Positions 23,401-35,400 of a DNA stretch of 64,000 bases are shown one piece after another; the stretch's first letter is position 1; each line of letters begins with the position of its first letter. This stretch comes from Cololabis saira (lineage: Eukaryota > Chordata > Actinopteri > Beloniformes > Belonidae), in assembly GCF_033807715.1 (NCBI RefSeq), contig NC_084597.1, positions 10,326,843 through 10,390,842 on the forward strand, in the 5' to 3' direction. The translations under genes and the position numbers were made by a program. A model generated the notes under the pieces. That model was given only the letters and a program-made list of their open reading frames with translations, was not told where the DNA came from and did no database searches.

Positions 23401-26400
23401 GCGCGCAGGCCAATCCACCACAAACCAGTCTTTCCTGTCAGCGTCACTGTGAAATGTGACTGTTCATAACTGCCGTGACGCACAGAAAAAGTCTATTAGA
23501 AAACCTGCATAGATCTGATGTAGTTAAAAATGCATTTTGGTGTTTCACATTCCAGGTACAAATTTAAGACACAGTGTACAGTGTTTTATACTTATGAAAG
23601 GCTTCCTCTCTGCGAGAAGGAGGAAGAGGAGGCTCCTTCTATGGCTCTTTTTAAATCTCATCTTAAAACTCATTTATATTCACCAGCATTTAATTCACCA
23701 TGATTGTTTTATTTGACGTATGTGTTTTAAATCACATCTTAAAGGGGACCTACTATGGCATCTAATACCTATTTTAAACAGGTCTTGAATGTCTTAAAAA
23801 CAAGCTTTTGATTGTTTTTGCTAAATAAATTAGAATGTCAGCCTTTGAGCCATGTCTTTATCTTCCGATTCTTTAACCTCATTATCTATGCGGGATTCTG
23901 AGTGGGCGGGGCTATGATAATGAGGCTCTGTGCTGATTGGCTGCCTGAATGACACGATACACCGCTACGAAAAAATGGCGGAAGCTCCGGCCGGCGGAGT
24001 TAAGGCTGAAATATGGTTCTGCGTCAAAACGACGCCGTGCCTACGGCGGGTGGTTTGGGTCGACGCAGACCACACGCCGTCACCTGCGCCGTCACTGACG
24101 TGCACCTCCCGAAAATTGTAACTACGCGTCGAGGGGACGCAGACCACACGCAGACAGAGAGGACTGTGATCGGTTCGCTTGGAAGCAACGCATTTCCGGT
24201 TTCCGGTTTGAAGCAGTAGTGAACTTTCAGGGCTCTTTTCTTCGTTTATATGTGATTTTTTTTTGTTTTGGTTTTTTGCACAATAGTTGTCCATATCTTT
24301 GATTTAAGGCTGAAATATGCTTCTGCGTCACACCAACGCAGAGCACACGCCGCAGCCGTGACGGTGTCGTGAACTCTTCGGACTTCTCCGTCTCTCCGTT
24401 TCGTCACGGTGCAGTACCCCCCGCGGCCGCTAGTTAGCGATCTTTTTCTGAATGGTTTATCCGACTTTTTCCGGTCACAGTAAATCAAAGAGATAAGAAC
24501 AACTATTGTGCAAAAAACAAAAACAAAAAAAAAAAATCACACATAAACGAAGAAAAGAGCCCTGGAAGTTCACTACTGATTCAAACCTCTCGGTCTGCGT
24601 GTGGTCCGCGTCTCCTCGACGCGTAGTTACAATTTTCGGGAGGTGCACGTCAGTGACGGCGTGTGCTCTGCGTCGATCCAAACCACACGCCGTAGGCACG
24701 GCGCCATTTTGACGCAGAAGCATAATTAAGCCTTTACTGTGACCGGAAAAAGTCGGATAAACGATTCAGAAAAAGATCGCTAACTAGCGGCCGCGGGGGG
24801 TACTGCACCGCGGAGAAATGGAGTGACGGAGATGTGCGAAGGGTTCACGACGGCGTCATGGCTGCGGCGTGTGCTCTGCGTTGGTGTGACGCAGAACCTT
24901 AATTCAGCCTTTAGTTGTCAGCGTGGTTTCACGCATCAGAGGCCAACCTATGTAAATCGCTTCTGTCGTTACTTAACGACGGGAGCAGAATCTGAATGGC
25001 TCTTAGAAGCCACATCAGACTGGAAGGATCATCTGGGCGGCTGTACAGACACTGCAGAATTTGGTTGCTTTTGGTTGAATTTGGTTGCTTTCCTCCTACT
25101 CCTACCACTTTATACATGTTAAAGCAAGAAAAAACCTGTTTTTCATAATAGGTCTCCTTTAAAACTCATTTTTATTCACTAGCATTTAATTCACCATGAT
25201 TGTTTTATTTTACTTGTGTTTTATGTTTTACGTTGTCCTGGTTTGTTTTTATTTTTCCTTTCACTTGTCCAGCACTTTGGTCAGCTGTGGTTGTTTTAAA
25301 AGTGCTTTATAAATCTTGTACTTCACATGAACACCTCTGCTCTGAAGACCTCCACCGTCGTCCAACTCACATGTCTCCGATGTGCAACAAGAAGCCGTCT
25401 TTCTCGTGACAGAAGGCTTTAGCATCAGACCAGGTCCTGGCCGTCTCTTCCATCCAGTAGCAGGAGTATCCATATGCATCCCAACCCTGAAACAGGACAA
25501 TAGTGCAGTAACCTTTCCTTACAGAGCATCTTAACTTAAGTTAGAACTTTAAAAGCCAACAGGGAAAAAGCAATGCCGTCGTCCTACCTGAGGACATCCG
25601 TACACAGTAGGTTTGACAGACGGCACCGGGTAATGTGCCTTGGACATTTTGCATATGTAAGTATTGAGTTCTGTGCAGGACACGTCATTCCATCGGCCGG
25701 TCTGAAAGAGAAGTAAAAGTACAAGAATTAGCTGCTTAAAAATAATCTGTCATTTACTTCCGGAGGATATGATGGAGAGAGATCTGGCTTCTCTACTGAG
25801 AATTCTGCTTTTAGTCGCCAAAAAAATGATAACAGTCAACTGGCTGAAACCAGATTCCCCAAGCATGACACACTGGAGAGAGAGGATAAGACATGTGTAT
25901 GTGATGGAGAAAATTACAGCAAGATTAAGGCTAAAAACTAACCAGTTCAGTGACCGCTGGGCGCTAGTAACAGAAGCATTGACAAAGGTATGAACACCTC
26001 CTGTTAGCCTTTTGTTTTTATTTTTCTCTCTCGACTTTTATTTTATTATTTTACTTTTTGGTTTATTATTTTTTATTTCTTTTCATGTCTTTTATTTCAT
26101 TGTACACGATTGCAACTGTTCTGTTAGTACGGTATCTGTTAATATTGATAAAGAGTGTAAATGTGTATTAATCTGTTTGTGTTCAACAAAAAAATAAGTT
26201 AAAAAAAAATCCGTCATTGTACAAATTAAGATGCAATCTTCTCAATATAAGAATCACAAAGGACTTATTAACTAGGGGTGGGATGATACGGGTAACTCAC
26301 GATTCAATACTGTGGCGATATGTGGCCCACGATAACGATAATATCATGATACACGATATCTACGATATTCGATATATTTTAAGAAATTTCATCAATGATA

Positions 26401-29400
26401 TATCACGATATATGTGACTGAAAAAGAAAACATACCCATAAAAAGGAAAACGTCTGTAGTTATGCATTTATTCAATGCCAAAACTTCATACAATGTACAA
26501 AGAAAGTGCATTTGTATATTAGCCTCACTGCCTCCTAGGCTTGTAAATGTAAACACTGAACAGCTGGACAAATTAAAGTGCATGAACAATAGTGCGGTGA
26601 CAACCGCGTAAATCAATTATGTATGTTTGCCTTCAGTTTATCGATTATTTATTGCGACAGAGAGCGCAACAATATATATTGCAATATCGAATTTTTTCCC
26701 CACCACTATTATTAACACAAACACGTTTTCCCACATTTGCCTGTTATTGAACTATCAAGTTCATATTACACATGAACATCTTGTTCAACTCAAGTTTTTA
26801 CTGTCGTCCGATAAAAGCTGCTTTCTAATTGTTTTTATTGTCCTGAGCCTTATATTTTTCCCTGTTTCCCTGCTTTAAAGATGAGATCGTGAACGGTTTT
26901 CACCTGGTGTAACATCTCCACGCAGTCTTCATTGAACCCGTCGTGGTTGTTGGGTTCCCCTGGAGCCCAGTAGGTGAAGGTTACCATGTGTTCATCCGTC
27001 CACGCAAACATACCGGGGACTGCAAGGTCGTTCAGACCAGTCCACACATCACTGGTGGCTGAAAGAAAAACATGTTTACTACTGGAAATGTTTAGTTTTG
27101 CTCATAAATATATTAAACTCATGCACTCACATAATCTCCAGCTCCCATAACAGTTTTATGGGAGGGTTTAACGGTTCAAAAATGTCCTAAGCTTTTACTT
27201 GTATCTCTAAACCTTCTACTTTTCTATATCCATACCCATATACAAGTAGCTTTCCACCCAGGTCTGCTCGGTCATTGACAGGATGGACACCAGATCAGCC
27301 CCTTGATTCCTGCATTCTCTCCTGGCTTCGTGCCACGTCTTTTTGTCTCCAGAAGGTTTGTAGCAGAACTCTCCAAACTCGTACCAGTCAGGTCCTGAGC
27401 ATCTCAGCTCTGTGCAAGAGACAAAGAAAGGTGATTCAGAATCATTAAAAGGAAAAATAAGACATATTTAAAGGGTGATAAATGCATCATAACTCACCCC
27501 CATCAGCAAAAGTGTAAGACACTGAATAGTCTCCATTATATCTGTGGAAGTTGCATCATTCAATTAGTTACTCTGGGCTGTAACTCTATATGGGAAATAT
27601 AAATTAGGATATAAAACCCATCTACACACTGTCTTGAGGTGATGCCATTCCTGGTGGAGCCGGCATAAAAGTCCTGTCCGTCAGCTTTCAACAAAGTGCA
27701 CTCTCCTCCGATCTCATTCAGAATCACTCCAGCATGGATGGCTGCTGCACAGATGTTTGAGTCCTGGTAAAAAAATATAAAAAATAAATGCAGGGAGAGG
27801 TGGTGCTCTACATGCATACTATGATTTTATCACACATCTCAATACTGCATGACAGTTTGGGCTCAAGCAGCTCCCACGGCCACCAAACACATCTGTTCTC
27901 TATATAATCAAACTCTAAAAATAATGGATAGAAAACCAGTCAGGTACCACCACTGCCACATCCTAGGGCTGGGCGATATGGACCAAAAGTCATATCTCGA
28001 TATTTTCTAGCTGAATGGCGATACTCGATATATATCGATATTTTTTCTGTGACATAATTGGGGTTTCCCCCAAAGCATTATAGCATAGCATCTCTGTTAG
28101 CTTCATCTTTTTCTGAGGCAAACCCTTAAAAAAACAGTCAGTTTTAATACAATGCCTCGTGCCAAATGTCACACAGGTTCCTTTATTAACAGAGGTCTGC
28201 ACAATATCAAAATGTATAAAACAAATGAAATAAAAATAAACTGCATATATAGAATAAAAATGCTTCTTGAATAAAATAAAACAAATATCCCTTTCCTGCA
28301 TAACAATTAAATTAAAATACCCCGTGCAATTAATACAATGTAGACAGTAACAGGCAGACTTTTCCACTGAGGTTGACAGTTGTGCAAATAACAAAACATT
28401 TGTGCAAATCTCAAATAAAACATTCAAGTCAATTTGTCAAAAAATAAGCTACCGTATATCAAAATCATAAAAAAAAAAAAATTAATAATCGATATAAACG
28501 ATATTGTCTCGTACCATATCACGTTTGAAAATATATCAATATATATTAAAATCTCGATATATCGCCCAGCCCTACCACATCCTCAAAAAATATAACTTAC
28601 TGAGCTTTGAAAGCTTTAGTGATTTATGTTTTCTTAAATTAATTGTGTATAAACAACTTAGCACCTGCGCCACTTTGTCGATTTGTTGAGAGACAAAACA
28701 GCAATAGAGTCACCAGAACCTCCTCAAACCACAATTGCAAAATCCCGTTCTGCAGGACAACTTTGGGACAGTCAGTCTTCTCCTATAAGAGCTGTAAACT
28801 CTGGAACTCACTGCCATCAGAAATTAAATCCATCTCAGAGTTTAACATGTTCATCACCAAAACTAAAACCTGGTTAAAGAAAGATCAAATCTGTACTCAT
28901 CTGTAAATAGTGCGTATATTTGTGTGGTTGCGTGAGTGACGGAAGGTTTTATATCATGTAAATGCAATATTGCATTATGGTATTATTGAATTGTATGGTC
29001 TTTTTAATAGATGTATATGAATTTTATATTGTACTGCAATGTTGTGAAAGAGCCCAACTGGGGACTGGAGTTGTGGATTAGCACTAGCTATAAATTCTAA
29101 ATGCATCACATCAGCTGCAAGCTTGTATCCATGTTTGACTGCATTGTCCCTATCAAATAAATAAATACAATTAAAAAAAAAAATACAAAAAGGATTGGAT
29201 CCTATATTTGACTAATGTAGAATAGGGCTGGGCGATATGGACCAAAAGTCATATCTCGATATTTTCTAGCTAAATGGCGATACTCGATATAAATCGATAT
29301 TTTTTCTGTACCATAATTGGAGTTTCCCCCAAAGCATTATAGCATAGCATCTCTGTTAGCTTCATTTTTTTCTGAGGCAAACCCTTAAAAAAACAGTAAG

Positions 29401-32400
29401 TTTTAATACAAAGCCTCGTGCCAAATGTCACACAGGTTCCTTTATTAACCAAGGTCTGCACAATATCAAAATGTATAAAACAAATGAAATAAAAATAAAC
29501 TGCCTGCATATATACAATAAAAATGCTTCTTGAATAAAATAAAACAAATATCCCTTCCTGCATAACAATTAAATTAAAATACACTGTGCAATTAATACAA
29601 TGTAGACAGTAACAGGCAGACTTTTCCACTGAGGTTGACAGTTGTGCAAATAACAAAACATTTGTGAAATCTCAAATAAAACATTCAAGTCAATTTGTCA
29701 CAAAATAAGCTATATCAAAATCATAAAAAATCATTAAAAAAAAAACGATATAAACGATATTGTCTCGTACCATATCGCGTTTGAAAATATATCGATATAT
29801 ATTAAAATCTCGATATATCGCCCAGCCCTAATGTAGAAGACTAATTCTCTCAGTGATGCTGATAGGGACATCAATTTTTACGTACCCCACGATACACTGT
29901 TGTGCCGTACACTGTGTAGTCAGAGTGAGCGCAGCGTGCTGGACAATGAACCCTGAAACACAGCAGCATCACAGGTTGTTCCTCATTGGGTCTATGACAC
30001 ATCGAAGAACCTCTTCCTGCTTTTACTCACGTCATTCGGTCGTTGGCAAAGTTGAAATTGGGCTTGTTGGCACAGGTAATTGCATCTGTTGAACCATAGT
30101 TGTTATTATGCAGCACGGTTTATATGAGGAATCAGCAGATTTTCGAAGTTGCAAGTGAAATGCCTTCCTTACAGTCGGGCGTGCATCCCAGGACGTCAAA
30201 GCGAAGCCCAGCCTGGCCATTGAACTCCACTACAAGGATGCGGATGAACTTAGCTGACACGGGCGTGCCCAGCAGCTGAGTGTCAGCAGTGTTTCTGTCC
30301 ATTGAGCCTGGGAAATACTGGAGTTTAAGGAAATACAGAAGGATTATCAATATGCAAGTCTTCCTGAATTAGACTGTGATCCACAGCGGTTTGAAAGGTA
30401 TCAGCCTCCCCTAACTTACATCTCCATCAGCTGTGTAGTCAGTCCAGGTTGTACCATCTGTACTGTGCTGGATCTTAAATTTGGTGATCCAGTGATCTGT
30501 CTGAGGACATCCCTGGATCACAATCCCTGTTACCTTCCTGGTTTCACCCAAGTTCACTTGAATCCAGCTCGAGGTTGCTGGAAAATATTGTGCATCGCTG
30601 TATTTTACCTTGAACTTAACTTTTCTAATGAAATAGAACTGTGCTCAGTGTTGAGCACGTATACATTCATGCCTGCCCACTGGGTTGGTACATACCACTT
30701 CCTGAAGGCATCCAGCAGGAATTCCCATTCAGACGAGCTTTTTCAGGAGTGAAAAACCCAATGGAAGAGGAAGCAGACAGCTGATAGTCTGTGACGTTCC
30801 CGTCCTCAACACCCAAACCCTGCAGACACACTAGGAGAGAAGCCCACCATGACGCATCCACCTCGACACGCAGCTTGTGACACTTCAGGTGAAATTAAAC
30901 GGGGTACCTTTTTGTTCGCAGCTGTGGACGATCTCCAGATACTTTGAGACGGTGGGGCAAGGGTCTTCCTCCGTGTGAGCATAAATGAAGCAGAAAGGAC
31001 GGTTGTCACATGCCTTTCTGATCGGGGGAAGAATGCCGTCAACAGTGCAGCTGCCTGAAAACAGTCAAATTTTTAATTTTTTCATTTCATTTCATTTAAT
31101 TATTTATTCAAACAGGTTAAAACAAAAACAAAAAAATTATCAGAATACATAAAATGTATATACCGAAACAACAAAAAAACCATAAGAAAAACAAAGCAAA
31201 TTAAAGAGACAAATCTATATGTAGATAAATATTTCCTGTTTGAGATCGTGTGGGAGGAAGTTTCAAAAAACTTTTCTAGTCCTACCCCTTCTAAGGTTCT
31301 GTTTTTACAATTTCTTCATTTCACAGAACTTCTAAAAGAAAAGCATAAAAGAAAAGAAAAAGTGGTTCAGCTGAGCAAGGCACTTTGGTCACTGGCTGTC
31401 AGTTCATGTGTCCATTTCCGTTTTGTATCCATAAAGAGTATTGATTTTAAAGATTTGTTTAAACTTACTTAGTGATTTGCATGATTTCATTTCATCTTTG
31501 CAGTTGTTCCACAGATTAATTCCCTTCAATGATACACCATGGGTTTTGATGTTTGTTCGTACATGCTGTTTTTTTTAAATTGCATATTCCCCTGAGATTG
31601 TGTTTATTTTCTTTTATTTGAAACAACTTATGGATGTCTTGTGGCAACTGATGATGATTTGCTTTGTGCATGATTTGTAAAGTTTTGAATTCGACCAGAT
31701 CCTTAAATTTGAGTGTTCTCAGTTTGATGAAGAGTGGGTTTGTTGATTCTCTAAAGGCCGCTTTATTTACAATTCTTATTGCTCTTTTTTGAAGTTTGAA
31801 TATTGTATCCGTGTTTGTTTTATGTGTTCCCCCACACTTCCACACATCCACATTCCACACATTCCACAAATCTTTTAGTGAAGCAGGTTCGATGTGATAT
31901 CGTTAACTGCCTAAGGAGGTTACAGTTGGGCAGAGGTGGACAGAGTACTCGACCCCAGTACTTGAGTAAGAGTACAAATACTACTGGTCAAAATTTACTC
32001 TGTTACAAGTAAAAGTAGCTCAGTCAAAATATTACTCGAGTAAGAGTAGAAAAGTACTTGCTTTTAAAGGTACTTAAGTATCCAAAAGTAAATGCTTTTA
32101 AATTTACTTTAAGTAAAAGTAAGAGTAATAGTAAGAGTACATTTCTTATTTGCGGCTATGTCTTCACTTGTTGCGGCTCTGTCTTGACAAACGCAGGCTA
32201 CTTTGGCGGTATGGTTTTGAGGAGGCTTGACGTATTTCCGCTTCACGTACATCCCAGTGGAGAGCGTGCACTGTGATAGGTCTCCTCCTTTGACAAAAAC
32301 AGCTTGTGTCCAATAGGATTTTAGGGAAGAAGAAAAAAGAGCAGACCTGAAAGTAACGAGTACTTTTCAGCCTTCCTAGAAATTTACTCGAGTAAAAGTA

Positions 32401-35400
32401 AAAATATTTGTCTTGGAAATGTATTCAAGTAAGAGTACCAAAGAAATCTAATACTCAAGTAAAGTACAAATCCTCTGGATATGTACTTAAGTACAGTACT
32501 CAAGTAAATTTACTCCGTTACTGTCCACCACTGCAGTTGGGTGGGTGATGTGCAGAAGCACCTTCTGATCCCACAAAGTGCGGGCAGATGTCGCTGCTCT
32601 TTCGTCCATAGAAAGCAGACTGGATGTTGATCACACTTTCATGTGGACAATGAAGCACCGCGCTGGAGTCCTGACAAACCAGCGCCGTCATAAAACCTGC
32701 AATAGAAATAATTTACACACTCATAATTACCAAGGAAATACACACATAGAAACATTTTTTGTTGATTGAATGATTGATATAATGCAGGCGTCATCACCAT
32801 CATGGGGCGGAGGCGGCTCAGGTGTGTTGCCTAAATAGGAAACAGTCCATGAACACCACATATTGCCTCAGTTTGACAAGAAAACAGACAATGATAAATG
32901 AAATAACACGTCTCACCTCTCCGCTTGCAGATGTATCCTCTCTTGTACTCACAGTTGTCATCATTCCAGTAGCCATTATTAATAAGTATGGACAGGCAGT
33001 CCTCCCCAAAGTAATTATCTGGATTTCCTGTGAGAGCAAATAACTTCAGTTCCACAACTCTTCCCAAGACGACGACCTTTAACCTTCATTTTGGCAGCAA
33101 ACCAACCTGCGTTCCAGCGAATGTATCTGAACGGAGATCCGTCTATCCACTCCCAGCCGCCTTCAGTGACGGAGTCGTGTCCGCCCATCCACAGGGAGAT
33201 CCCTGTGGGAGTCTGCTGGATCACACCTGGGAGGGAACCATGATCTTACAAATCTTACTTGCATGATAGGGCCTTTTTTGTGTCAATTGGAAACCATGAG
33301 TCTAAGAGAACCAATATCACATGTAGGGTTCCTCAAGGGTCCATTCTCGGACTGCTTCTATTCAACATCTATATGCTACAGCTAGCTCAGATTATGGAAC
33401 ATCACAACATTTCCTACCATACTTATGCCGATGACACACAGCTCTATATTTCAGTGTCACCACATGACTACTGTCCCCTACTCTCATTGAGTAACTGTAT
33501 TCACCAAATCAATGAGTGGATGTGCCAGAATTTTCTCCAGCTAAATGCAGAAAAGACAGAGGTGATCATTTTTTGCCCATAAAAATTAAAGGGAAAAGAT
33601 CAGCGCTCACCTTGGCTCTATGTCATTGACAGCTACAAATCAAGCCAGAAATCTTGGTGTAATTATTGACTCAGACCTGAACTTCAACAGCCATCTAAAG
33701 TTTATCACCAAATCTGCCTATTACCACCTAAAAAACATTGCTAGAATTAAGGGGATTCTGTCTAAACAAGACATGGAAAACGTATTAGTGCATTCATTTT
33801 CAGTAGGTTGGATTATTGCAATGGCATCTTTACAGGCCTGAACAAGAAATCTATCAGGCAGCTGCAGCTGATCCAGAGTCCTTACAAACGCCAGGAAACT
33901 GGACCATATTACACCGGTCATGAAATCACTACACTGGCTTCCAGTGAGTCAAAGGATAGAGTTTAAAATCTTACTGCTGGTCTACAAAGCACTGAATGGT
34001 CTTGGACCAAAATACATGGTTGATCTGTTAGTTCCCTATGAAGCTCCCAGACCCCTGAGGTTAATCTGGATCTGGTTTGTTGTGGTTCCAAGAACCAGAA
34101 CCAAGCAAGGTGAGGCAGCGTTCAGTTATTCTGTTCCTCACCGGTGGAACAAACTTCCTGTAGACCTGAGGTCTGCTCCAACTGTCAGCTCCTTTAAATC
34201 AGGCCTAAAAACATTACTCAAGCGTATTCCTAAATTAAACTTACCTGCTGTATTCTACTGCCCTTATTTTTAACAGCTTGTGATTTTTTTTAACTTCTTT
34301 TCTTATCATCTTATTCTTAATTTTTTCAAACTTTTTTGTTATTTTCTGTTTAATCATGTCTTGCTGCTTTTAATGTCAACGTAAAGCACTTTGAATTACC
34401 TTGTGTTGAATTGTGCTATATAAATAAATTTGCCTTGCCTTGCCATGAAACCCAGCATTTATGTTGGAATAATCAGTATTTCCTTTCCTGCCTTTGTTAA
34501 TGGAAGTCTTTTAGTTGCACCAACTACAACCTAAAATCTTACATTTTATCAAGCTGTATCTCACAACTGTTAGAGCCAGTTTTGTCTCGTGTTGTGCTCC
34601 CCATTTAATAACTTGAGTGGGTATGTGAATTGTTGTAGTGCCATTTTTGCACAGTAGGTGGTATATGGATTTTGGGGGGATAGGGTTCATAAAGGTGAGG
34701 CTAATCACGGGCAGGTGTGCTGGTTGCCGGTGAGCACACAGTTTTTTGACCGTCTTAACTTTGGCGTCGCATTGTTGCAGTTTTTTGTCTTACAGCTTTA
34801 CTGGTTTCATGCAACAGGGTTTATACAGCAATCCTTATGTTAAATTTAATACCAATTTAATACTTTTTTCACTACCTTCAGATTGTGACAACATTAAGTG
34901 TTAATCACGGACCTTTTAACATTAATACAGATTTTGACCTATAGAACACTATACAGGACAGATTTATAGACTCATTGATGTTGACCAGATGTTTCGCATT
35001 TATTTCACTTTGTGAATGACAATAAAATAGACTGCTTAAAATGTAAAAGGTAAAAAATAATACCAATTTTAAAGAAAATAATACCTCTGACAGTTAATTT
35101 AACACTTTTAATGGCCTTAAATTTGGCCATTTTCATTTATCACTTTTTAATACTTTTTAAAACCCCGCGGAAACCCTGTGCAAGTTATAGCTTTATAAGT
35201 GCATGTAGTTTGCTGTATAGAAAGGAACTTGTGTGTACAAATAAATACCCCTTTTGAGCATCACAGAGGATGTTTATAGACAATCATTCACAGGAGACGC
35301 GTCATCTGTGACCGGTAAATCAGCGCCTCAGTGACTTGTAGGTTTTTTCTTGTTTGTTTGGGTCAAATCAAGTTAAGTCACAACAATCAGTATTTCCTTT

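Larger units (their letters stand above)
22785..25486 (-). other. Lectin gene exons 32-34: CTLD7 (QPD, WDD), linker, start of CTLD8
   Basis: Exons 25486-25371, 23469-23315 and 22990-22785. Markers: [50 protein letters not shown]. Exon 34 also carries a Pro/Thr linker and the first strand of CTLD8 (CASGW to NCYR), so the intron usual between two CTLDs is absent here. Confidence 0.88.
25588..27409 (-). other. Lectin gene exons 29-31: CTLD6 (EPN, WND)
   Basis: Exons 27409-27236, 27058-26904 and 25701-25588. Markers: [47 protein letters not shown] plus WND is the mannose-type site. Confidence 0.9.
27498..30085 (-). other. Lectin gene exons 25-28: LCCL domain
   Basis: Exons 30085-30031, 29952-29886, 27763-27630 and 27541-27498. 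Markers: [57 protein letters not shown] occurs in cochlin, Limulus factor C, CRISPLD and DCBLD proteins. F5/8C next to LCCL is also seen in DCBLD1/2, but there in the reverse order and with a CUB domain. Confidence 0.92.
30908..32696 (-). other. Lectin gene exons 20-21: SUEL / rhamnose-binding lectin domain
   Basis: Exons 32696-32562 and 31054-30908. The family hallmarks are all present: FYGRKS (YGR motif), EEDPCP (DPC motif), SKYLE and a closing HSC, with eight cysteines in total. This domain binds L-rhamnose or D-galactose in fish egg lectins and is found in latrophilins and EVA-1. The donor at 32561 (GAAG|GTGCTT) is weak but keeps phase 1 and the cysteine pattern. The intron holds a hAT element and a LINE tail. 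Confidence 0.88.

Noticed and set aside
31516..31869. Minus-strand 117-codon frame as part of the SUEL domain
   Set aside because: Its phrases are those of a LINE reverse transcriptase C terminus, and a donor/acceptor pair that skips it joins the SUEL halves in phase.
31871..32562. SUEL exon destroyed by transposon insertion
   Set aside because: A usable donor at 32561 ends the exon before the insertion, keeps phase 1 and leaves the eight-cysteine pattern intact, so the domain need not be broken.
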